Positions 8,150 through 14,192 of a stretch of DNA of 17,569 bases are shown here, in pieces. How positions within the stretch are numbered: the stretch's first letter is position 1; every line of letters starts with the position of its first letter. This DNA comes from Chrysochromulina tobinii. Taxonomy: Eukaryota > Haptophyta > Prymnesiales > Chrysochromulinaceae. Where the stretch lies: positions 1 through 17,569 of the forward strand of contig JWZX01001424.1 of NCBI GenBank assembly GCA_001275005.1, in the 5' to 3' direction. The position numbers and the translations under genes were made by a program. Under the pieces are notes generated by a model, which made no database searches, was not told the origin of the DNA, and was given only the letters and a program-made list of their open reading frames with translations.

Positions 8150-8404
8150 CGACGCCGCGTTCGTCGCAATTGAGAGCGGGTTGAGCGTCAGAGCGAGCAG
8201 CAGCAGCAACGTCTTCAATCGGGTGGCGCCATGGATTGCGCCTTGATACTCTTTGAAGACGAACAGCCCGTACAGCATGCCAGTGACGCCAGCGGCACAG
8301 CCGAAGCCGAAGGCGACCGGGCTCGAGATCCCCGCGTGCAGCTCGGCAAAGTAGCACAGGTAGCCCACTGCGATGCACACGCCCGCGCTACTAGTCCAGA
8401 CCAC
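8150..8404 (-). other. Transporter-like exon fragment (last two membrane helices, DMT/sugar-transporter style), in frame with the helicase-like gene
   Basis: Reading from a CAG|GTGG acceptor at 8405/8404, the frame encodes two hydrophobic helices: one over GVCIAVGYLCYFAEL to GMLYGLFVF, then FKEYQGA, then LKTLLLLLALTLNPLSIAT. The pattern G-x-L-C, a Pro in the next helix and (F/Y)KE-x-(Q/K)G resembles the C-terminal helices of TMEM144/GRP-like sugar transporters of the DMT superfamily. The rest of such a transporter is not present upstream on this strand. The segment flows without a stop into the helicase-like protein. Possibilities are a real N-terminal membrane anchor, a stranded exon, or a misassembled gene. 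The homology is by eye only. Confidence 0.4.
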
Positions 8405-8520
8405 CTGACGCCGAGTGAGCCCGAGCCCTGATGTTGGTGATGAGGCTTGAGCGGGATGCAATATGAATATCAGAGGCCATCAGAGGCAATCAGCGAACCA
8501 TCTGACGCCGAGTGAGCCCG
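8401..8520 (-). repeat. Direct repeat (97-bp offset) carrying a duplicated 3' splice-site region
   Basis: CTGACGCCGAGTGAGCCCG is present at 8405-8423 and again at 8502-8520. On the minus strand both copies end in CGGCGTCAG. The downstream copy continues GTGGTCTGG into the transporter-like exon; the upstream copy continues ATGGTTCGC and soon hits a stop. Between them lie short CCTCTGATG-type repeats. Confidence 0.8.
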
Positions 8521-8820
8521 CGGACTTGGGCGCCGTGTCGAGCGAGTTCGGTCTCCTCTTGGAAGAGACACCCATACGCCTGCACGACGAAAGGGATATT
8601 GTACAATCTCAACACACTGAACACAATCATCTCAACATGACAGATACACACGCAGTTGCAGATACAATCTCCTTCAATCGTACCGGTAACTCCAAGGAGG
8701 CCATCTCCTTTCCATCACAAAGAACCTTTCCACCATGCGTTCCATAGTACGCGCATGTGCATGAGTACCCCTCGCGGTCCTCCCTTGCGCGCCTTGGGCA
8801 ACAGCTCAAAGAATGCTCCC
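8462..8820. other. Intergenic/intronic region with short repeats, no supported gene
   Basis: The region holds the second copy of the splice-site repeat, a run of CAGAGGCCAT-like decamers at about 8471-8492, and an unusually AT-rich stretch from 8595 to 8680. It should contain the 3' UTR of the upstream SAM-domain gene and the 5' region or intron of the helicase-like locus. On the minus strand a frame of about 70 codons (VLRLYNIPFVVQAYG) runs into the upstream repeat copy. Its codon use is not GC3-rich, so I do not call it a gene. Confidence 0.5.
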
Positions 8821-10845
8821 TCAATATGCCTCAAACCCGTACTCAACTTGCCTGCTTGCTTCGTTCGCTTGGGTTGCTTGCTTGCTTGTTGTGCTTGCTA
8901 CGATCGCCGCGAGCCACTCGGTGGGTGGCACCAACTGGATTCGCAACTCCACCTCGGCCGCCCCCAGGACCGATCCGAAGGCCCTTTGGAACTCGCCTGC
9001 ACGAAAGTGCTCATTGTCGTACGGCACTGGCGCCTCGTTCACGAAGAGGAGGATGCGGTCGACGGGGATGCGTGAGGAAGTACTCTTGTCCTGACGGTAG
9101 TACTCTTTGAGCAGAGGTAGGACGAGCTTCTCCTTCATCACGCTGCGCGGATTGTTGACGTCGGACATATTGATGCTCCATGAGAAACGCACCTCGTGTC
9201 GATACCCCTCGGGCAGCTGGGCCGTGTCCTTCGGTCCGGCGTCGGCATGCACGATGACGCTCAGCGGAAGCATCTGCTTCACATTCACGGCTGTCTTGGC
9301 CGCTTCTTTGGCTGCCAAGGCAGCCGCGGCGGCCTCCTCCTTTGCGGCCTTGGCAGCGTCCTTGGCGCTTTCGTCCTCCACTACGGCACCACCGCGAGAG
9401 CGTACGAGCGCCGTAAGCCACTCGCGGGGCGGCACGAACTGCAACCGCACCTGCACCACTGACGGGTCCGACTTGGGCAAACTAGCCGACTCGGGCAAGG
9501 GCGCCGACTTGGGCGAGGGCGCCGACTTGGGCGACTTTTTCTTGGGCGACTTTTTCTTCTTGGGCGAGGAGGAAGCTTCCTTCTTGGATGTCTGGTCACG
9601 CTCGTTGGACGTTGCGCCCGTCGTGATGACCTCGGACGCGGCGGTATGCACATCTGCTGGTGCGAGTCCTTGCATGACGAGCTCCTCTTTGCTCAAGGCG
9701 GCACCGTCCTCGCCTTCAATGTACGGGAACGCCTTACCGGCCTTGACTGTTGCATCCTCGGCACTGACACCCACATCCTCGGCACTGGCACCCACTGCCT
9801 CGGATCCGGCCCCCAGGACTGCTCCGAAGGCCCTTCGGAGCTCGCCTGCACGAAAGTGCTCATTGTCGTACGGCACCGGCGTCTCGTTCACGAAGAGGAG
9901 GATGCGGTCGACGGGGATGCGTGAGGACGTACTCTTGTCCTGACGGTAATACTCTTTGACCAGAGGTTTGACGAGCTTCTCGTTGAGCAAGCTGCGCGGA
10001 TCGTTGACGTCGGACATATTAATGCTCCAAGAGAAACGCACCTCGTGTCGATACTCCTCGGGCAGCTGGGCCGTATCCTTCGGTCCGGCGTCGGCATGCA
10101 CGATGACGCTCAGTGGAAGCATCTGCTCCTCCTTCGGGGAAGCCTCTCCCTTCTTCTTCTTCTTCTTGGTGCCACTGGATGCCTTGGCGGAAGTGGCAAC
10201 GATCCTTGACGAAGGCGCCGGCGAGCTCATCTCCGGTTTCTCTGGTTGTTTGGCGAACGTCAACAGCTGCCCGAGCCTTGCTCCGCGGGAATTTCTACGG
10301 GCATCAGACCTCGGCGTCCCAGTGACTGGTGCAATCTCCGCGGGCAAGATCGCCGTCGCGTCATCATCTGTGGCCACCCGTGGTGGAATCTCCGTGAAGA
10401 TTAGCGTCGCGTCATGGTCGGTGGCCGCCACGTCCACCACGTCGGCCGCCCTGCCAAAGACTGCCTCGGAGCCCTCCTCCACCTCCTCCTCCACCTCGCC
10501 CTCCGCCTCCTCAGCGGGCGTAGCATCCATCGCTGGGGAGAGGACGTGGATGACGGCCTCCTCGTCACTATTCTCCTCGTCAAGAGCAGCACCATTGTCC
10601 ACGATGACCTGGCCGCGCAGGCTCATAAGTGCGGTTTTCACCTCCTTCATCGGCACCCTGCCCATGCTGAGTGGCGCAAGCATGGCATCGATCTCCGCAT
10701 CACTCAGTCCCTGCAGCTGTGCCAGATTCCTTCCGACCTGATTTTCGACGGCCTCCGCGAGGCCTGATAAATGATCGATGCCAGCCATGGCTAGCCAATC
10801 CGCGACGGGGTTCTCGGCCAGAGGCGAGATCGTGTGCACGTCCAT
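8821..10845 (-). CDS. Unrecognised protein: SAM-like domain plus two near-identical copies of an unknown domain
   Basis: I chose the ATG at 10845 (674 residues) because the frame upstream offers only TTG. Residues 8-78 (NPVADWLAMAGIDHLSGLAE to VKTALMSL) look like a SAM domain, a protein- or RNA-binding helical module. An acidic linker follows (EEAEGEVEEEVEEGSE), then a Lys-rich run (about 227-232). The unknown domain occurs at about 241-347 and again at 524-630, with LPLSVIVHADAGPKDTAQLP, YRHEVRFSWSINMSDVN, YYRQDKSTSSRIPVDRILLF and VPYDNEHFRAGE in both. Copy 2 runs directly into a tail motif, LRIQLVPPTEWLAAIV. In copy 1 the matching tail (LQFVPPREWLTALV, about 468-481) is separated from its core by a 120-residue basic, Ser/Pro/Lys-rich insert. 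An Ala-rich helix links the two copies. No signal peptide or membrane segment is visible. Function unknown; I infer an intracellular scaffold. Confidence 0.8.
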   Translation of the reverse strand: MDVHTISPLAENPVADWLAMAGIDHLSGLAEAVENQVGRNLAQLQGLSDAEIDAMLAPLSMGRVPMKEVKTALMSLRGQVIVDNGAALDEENSDEEAVIHVLSPAMDATPAEEAEGEVEEEVEEGSEAVFGRAADVVDVAATDHDATLIFTEIPPRVATDDDATAILPAEIAPVTGTPRSDARRNSRGARLGQLLTFAKQPEKPEMSSPAPSSRIVATSAKASSGTKKKKKKGEASPKEEQMLPLSVIVHADAGPKDTAQLPEEYRHEVRFSWSINMSDVNDPRSLLNEKLVKPLVKEYYRQDKSTSSRIPVDRILLFVNETPVPYDNEHFRAGELRRAFGAVLGAGSEAVGASAEDVGVSAEDATVKAGKAFPYIEGEDGAALSKEELVMQGLAPADVHTAASEVITTGATSNERDQTSKKEASSSPKKKKSPKKKSPKSAPSPKSAPLPESASLPKSDPSVVQVRLQFVPPREWLTALVRSRGGAVVEDESAKDAAKAAKEEAAAAALAAKEAAKTAVNVKQMLPLSVIVHADAGPKDTAQLPEGYRHEVRFSWSINMSDVNNPRSVMKEKLVLPLLKEYYRQDKSTSSRIPVDRILLFVNEAPVPYDNEHFRAGEFQRAFGSVLGAAEVELRIQLVPPTEWLAAIVASTTSKQATQANEASRQVEYGFEAY
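8959..9276 (-). repeat. Intragenic repeat copy 2 (C-terminal unknown domain)
   Basis: This DNA block matches 9808-10125 at a constant offset of 849 bp (283 codons). Over the roughly 273 bp from 9001 I count about 18 differences, so about 93% identity, including many silent positions. That indicates a recent in-frame duplication or ongoing gene conversion. Confidence 0.9.
9808..10125 (-). repeat. Intragenic repeat copy 1 (N-terminal unknown domain)
   Basis: Partner of the block at 8959-9276. The match begins around CCCCCAGGAC and ends at the QMLPLS start of the domain. Beyond both ends the flanking linkers do not align, so the duplicated unit is the domain core rather than the whole protein half. 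Confidence 0.9.
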
Positions 10846-10997
10846 CAGCAAAAGAGGGAGAGACCGTCCGGTCTCGCAAGAGACTAATTCCGCAACTAAT
10901 CACCGAAACTGATTTCGAAACTATTTTAGATAAGAACTTCGGAGAAGAATTTCGGATACATGAAGATTGTGACATTCATCTTGGAGGCGTCCAAAGC
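10846..10997. promoter_or_regulatory. Spacer with GH5 3' UTR and SAM-gene 5' region
   Basis: This 152-bp stretch between the GH5 stop and the ATG of the SAM-domain gene is clearly richer in A+T than its neighbours between 10880 and 10980. The SAM-gene promoter must lie here or in the end of the GH5 gene. I see no defined element. Confidence 0.4.
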
Positions 10998-13654
10998 TCA
11001 CTTCTTCCCAAAGTTCTTCCCAAAGCTGATCACGTCCTGCTCCGCTGGGTGCTCCGCCTTCGGCAGCTTGGCAGCGCCCTTGCCCCCGAACGTGCCCGCT
11101 GCCTTCTTTGTGGTGACCGTAGGCGCCCGCGACTGCGCGGGCGTCGTGCTGGTCGACGGCACCGTCACCGTCGCAGGCGGAGGAGGCTTGAGCTTCGGAG
11201 TGACGCACCGTGTGGGGGCAGCCTTGGTGGCGCTCGACACGGCGCTCGTGCTCCCGCTGCTGCTGCCGCCGCCGCTTGCCGCCGCCGGCTTCGTCACAGC
11301 CGGCTTCGTCACAGCCGTCACAGCCGGCTTCGTCACAGCCGCCGGCTTCGTCACAGCCGGCTTCGTCACAGCCGTCACAGCCGGCTTCGTCACAGCCAAC
11401 GCTGCCATACCGCCCGCCGCGGCGCCCTTGTCCGGCACAGCAGTAGCACCGCATCTCTCCTTTGACCTCACCTCCAGAGGACGCTCACGACTGGACTCGC
11501 CTCCAGCCGTCAAAGGTTTAGTCAAAGGAAGTTCCTCATCTTCGCTCACGCTGTCCATCTGAGCCTCCCTCATTAGGGAGGACGCCAGCTTGCAAGTACG
11601 GCCAGCTGTGCCTCGAGCCGCCTTGAGGGACTTCCCCACAGCCGCCTTGAGAGACTTCCCCACAGCCCGTCCCCCCACGACCCCAACGGCTCCCCCCCCC
11701 ATCGAGGAGCCACGTGGCTTTGGCGCCCTTCGCGCCAAACTGAGCGCTTCGAGCCGCTCCTCCAAACGCGTCGTCTTGAGCGCTCGAAAGTAGCCGCGGC
11801 ATGCATGCGCGCAGCCGAGGAAGACCATCAACACGAAGCCGATCGCGAGCATCAGTGGCCCCGTGTCCGTCGGCTGGGCACGCCCGGGACGACGGCCCCC
11901 CAACACCGGTGCGCTGGCGTTGGCGGCGGCGGCGCATGCTGGGCAGATGCTGAGGACGTCGGTGGAAGAGAGCGAGGCGAGCGCTGCAAGCTTGCTGGCC
12001 TCTGCTGAGCCTTCGAGCGGCAGCGACCAGTTCTTACTCACCTGTGATCCGGGGGGGCAATCAGAGGTCATCAGAGGTCACTCACCTGTGATCCGGGGGG
12101 GCAACAAGACGACAGCCGAAGGGCCTTCAGAGGCCATCAGAGGCCATTAGAGGTCATTTGCGAATCTGCTGTCATCAGCGGCACGCACAAGTCCGCCAGT
12201 ATCATCGCTATCTGGGTTGAGTGCGAAGTAGAAGATGCCAAAGCCGCGCTGCTTGAGGTACGGGATCGCCCAGTCTTGCCACTGACGATCCTGATCGGTG
12301 TATCTCCCCCCGATCTCCCCGAGCACGATTGGTCTGTGGGTGAGCTGCTGCGCGAACGCAAAGTGCGCCTCCCACACCTGATGAGGGACGCCATCAGGGT
12401 GAGCTGCTGCGCGAACGCAAAGTACGCCGCCCACACCTGATGAGGGTCGCTATCAGGGGAGAGGGAACTCAGCGGCCATCGGTGCGCCACCCTGACCTCG
12501 GGCATATTGGCGGGAAAGCGCTGGTCATCAAAGTAATGCTGCTGGTACACTGACGGGCCGTACACATGGGGCGAGTAGACGAGCTTCTCCTGGTTGGACA
12601 GGTGCACCTGTGACAGGGGTGAGTGGGGGTGAGTGGGGGTCCAGGCTCATCACCTGCTGAAGCCGCGTGCAGCGTCTAAAGGGAGTAGAGGATGGCAGCG
12701 CGTCTAAGTAAGGCGAATTAGAGGCGCATTATAGAGGCTCATTCGAGGCTCATTAGAAGCTCATTAGAGGCTCATTCAAGAGGCGCATCACCTGCTGCAC
12801 ACGCGCTCCGATGAGGTTCTCGCCCCACCAGATGCCCGCTCCTGGGTCGTCGCCATTAGGTGCGCCCGGGTTATATCCGACCCCCTCGACAAAGATCAAC
12901 CATCGAGGGCATTCACGCAGGACGTGGTCGCCGAGGTCCTCCGCACCCAAATTCCAATCGATCGCCAACCCTTTGGCCCACGACGCGCCGTGCGGCTCGT
13001 TGGTGATGCTGCGTACGCGCGGCGCAAGCGCGCCCAGGACAGCACGCCAGACCACGTGGGCTCAGCGCGAGAAAGCAAGTGGGGAGTGGCCTCGAGGGCT
13101 CTGAGGGCGCTCGAGATTCGTTCGAGATGGCGGCTCGCGCACTCGGCGGCGATCACGTTCCACTCGCCACAGAGGACGGCCGCGAGCTTGCTCCAAGACG
13201 TCTTGACACGCGACACGGGCCAGCCGATGTCGTCGTCGTACCAGAGCCCTTTGCCAGGCCACGCGTCATGCCTCAGCCGGTGCGCGGCCACCATGACAAG
13301 CATGCCGCGCTTGGCGGCCTCGCGGCAAAGGATGGTGAACATCTCGAGGTAGCGCGTCTGGAAGAATAACGGGTCCTCCGACTCGGCGGTGTGCACGATA
13401 TCGTCCTTCTCGATGAACTCGTGCGCAAACAGCAGCCGGATCGCGTTGAACTTGTGCCGCTGCAGGAAGTCGAGGTAGAAGCCGACCGGGTGCCTGTCGA
13501 GGCCTCCGGGCGGACCGCAATACGTTTCGCTGCCGAACCAATTGATGCCCTTGATGTGGAAGGCGTTGTCGCCGCTGACGGAGGCGTACAGCGTGCCGTC
13601 GCGGCCGCTGAGCTCGAAGAGGTCAGTGGCGCTGCGGCTCGCGCCAATGCCCAT
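10998..13654 (-). CDS. GH5 endoglucanase, spliced from five exons, with C-terminal membrane anchor and long basic tail
   Basis: Exons (minus): 13654-13143, 13008-12792, 12607-12497, 12377-12189, 12041-10998; joined length 2073 bp, exactly 690 codons plus stop. Every junction restores a contiguous match to E1-type GH5 cellulases: IKGINWFGSET near the start, IAAD/ITNEPH at junction 1 (acid/base Glu175), LIFVEGVG, WWGENLIGARVQQ, LVYSPHVYGPSV, FPANMPE/VWEAHF, VLGEIGG (nucleophile Glu301), ALNPDSDDTGGL/VSKNWSLP. The family cleaves internal beta-1,4 glucan bonds by a retaining mechanism. Exon 5 adds a Cys-containing luminal stretch, one membrane helix at about 404-423 (MLAIGFVLMVFLGCAHAC) and a 267-residue Lys/Ala/Pro-rich tail with AVTKPAVT repeats. 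I infer type I topology, catalytic domain outside. No signal peptide follows the ATG at 13654 and an in-frame TAA lies just upstream, so a 5' exon encoding one may be missing. Confidence 0.85.
11284..11397 (-). repeat. Two 57-bp higher-order repeats in the GH5 tail
   Basis: Two tandem identical 57-bp units, 11284-11340 and 11341-11397, are each built from GGCTTCGTCACAGCC 15-mers and one GTCACAGCC 9-mer. They stay in frame and encode AVTKPAVTAVTKPAVTKPA twice, in the predicted cytosolic tail. Confidence 0.93.
12036..12104 (-). repeat. 44-bp-offset direct repeat of the intron 4 acceptor
   Basis: ACTCACCTGTGATCCGGGGG followed by GGCAA is present at 12036-12060 and again at 12080-12104 (25 bp, identical). 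It spans the 3' splice site and the first six bases of exon 5. CCTCTGATG-type decamers fill the gap. Confidence 0.92.
12042..12188 (-). other. GH5 intron 4 (147 bp)
   Basis: The donor is GGACTT|GTGCGT and the acceptor is GGATCACAG|GTGAGT, phase 0. The join reads DTGGL-VSKNWSLP, the usual end of this GH5 group. The acceptor is duplicated 44 bp upstream, but that copy runs into a TGA two codons after GTGAGT. Confidence 0.82.
12125..12160 (-). repeat. Decamer array in GH5 intron 4
   Basis: The minus strand reads ATGACCTCTA, ATGGCCTCTG, ATGGCCTCTG and AAGGCC in a row. The same decamer also occurs beside the acceptor at 12061-12080 and in the unrelated locus at 8471-8492. Confidence 0.8.
12338..12455 (-). 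repeat. 59-bp tandem duplication across the intron 3 / exon 4 boundary
   Basis: The copies are 12338-12396 and 12397-12455, differing at a handful of bases (GTGCGCCTC versus GTACGCCGC). Each contains CATCAG|GTGTGG and codes for VW(E/A)A(H/Y)FAFAQQLT. Because 59 is not a multiple of three, only the copy nearest the rest of exon 4 leads in frame to VLGEIGG. Confidence 0.92.
12378..12496 (-). other. GH5 intron 3 (119 bp)
   Basis: The donor is CCCGAG|GTCAGG and the acceptor is CCTCATCAG|GTGTGG, phase 0. The join reads NMPE-VWEAHFAFAQQL. An alternative 59-bp intron, from the upstream GTGTGG copy at 12436 to the same acceptor, would also keep frame but would leave about 19 extra residues (RVAHRWPLSSLSPDSDPHQ), so I prefer the longer intron. 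Confidence 0.75.
12608..12791 (-). other. GH5 intron 2 (184 bp)
   Basis: The donor is CAGCAG|GTGATG and the acceptor is TGTCACAG|GTGCAC, phase 0. It joins ARVQQ to VHLSNQEK, as expected for the family. It contains an 11-mer array, an internal second copy of the donor junction and two CCCCCACTCA units before the acceptor. Confidence 0.87.
12712..12791 (-). repeat. 11-mer array beginning at the GH5 intron 2 donor
   Basis: The minus strand reads ATGCGCCTCTTGA, ATGAGCCTCTA, ATGAGCTTCTA, ATGAGCCTCGA, ATGAGCCTCTATA and ATGCGCCTCTA. The first unit is part of the donor (GTGATGCGCC), so the array looks as if it was copied from the 5' splice site. Confidence 0.85.
13009..13142 (-). other. GH5 intron 1 (134 bp)
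   Basis: The donor is GCCGA|GTGCGC and the acceptor is GTACGCAG|CATC. Splicing joins GA+C into Asp and gives AADITNEPH, restoring the catalytic motif across two reading frames. The intron has no obvious repeat array. Confidence 0.88.
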
Positions 13655-14192
13655 GCGCCTCGCCGGCGCGCTGAGCCTGAGGCTCGTCACAGAGGAACGC
13701 GTGGCTGTTCGGGTTTAATACATGTACAAACGCATGCAATATATGAAAATGAAATAAACACGATAGTTTGAAAAAGGTTTCGTCACATCACTATAACCGA
13801 GCCGAAGCCAGGAATATCAATAGTCTCCGCACCTACGGCGATGCCCCATGGGCTAGCCACTGGCGCCGCGCCGGACGTCACTGCCGCCGCCCCCACGTCC
13901 TGCAGATAAGCACACACACACGCCGCTCTCTCAACAGCTCGCGACGACTCTGCGAGCCCGCTTCCTTCACGGACCACACTCGTACGCAGGCTGCACACCC
14001 CAATATGAAGCACGCCTCATTCACAGCCTCATTCACAGCCAGCCGTCAATCCTCAAATTGGACGCCCATCACGACGCCCGAGCCGACGATCCGCCAAAGC
14101 GCCCGCCAAAGCGCCCAATCGGACCGCGCACAAGGCCGCCCCCACGCACGTAGGCATGCCACTCACCAAGGCCGCTTCACTTGCCCACGGCC
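13655..14192. other. Region between GH5 and SerRS
   Basis: The region includes an AT-rich segment (13710-13785) just upstream of the GH5 start, which could be a promoter or a 3' UTR. It also has GCCTCATTCACA twice at about 14014-14040, CCGCCAAAGCGC twice at about 14092-14115, and the possible terminal exon listed separately. A short frame from the ATG at 14157 (MPTCVGAALCAVRLGALAGA) has a mildly signal-like N-terminus and could be a missing GH5 5' exon, but I find no convincing donor. Confidence 0.4.
13783..13897 (-). other. Possible orphan terminal exon between SerRS and GH5
   Basis: After a good acceptor-like sequence (TGTGTGCTTATCTGCAG|GACG), the minus strand is open for about 38 codons ending in ETIDIPGFGSVIVM and TGA. 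The end looks like the closing strands of a beta-sandwich, as in some glycosidases, but this is only an impression. The sequence upstream (13898-14150) has intron-like short repeats (TGAATGAGGC twice), and CCTTG|GTGAGT at about 14172 downstream of the SerRS stop is a good donor. It could be a relic of another gene, a 3' UTR exon of SerRS, or chance. Confidence 0.25.

Noticed and set aside
8279-8461. TTG start at 8461 for the helicase-like protein
   Set aside because: TTG is not a credible nuclear start and the region carries an acceptor and repeats. The frame is real from 8404 but its beginning is more likely an exon edge.
12896-13142. Unspliced continuation of GH5 exon 1
   Set aside because: After WNVIAA the frame loses all similarity to GH5, while splicing at GTGCGC/ACGCAG restores NEPH exactly.
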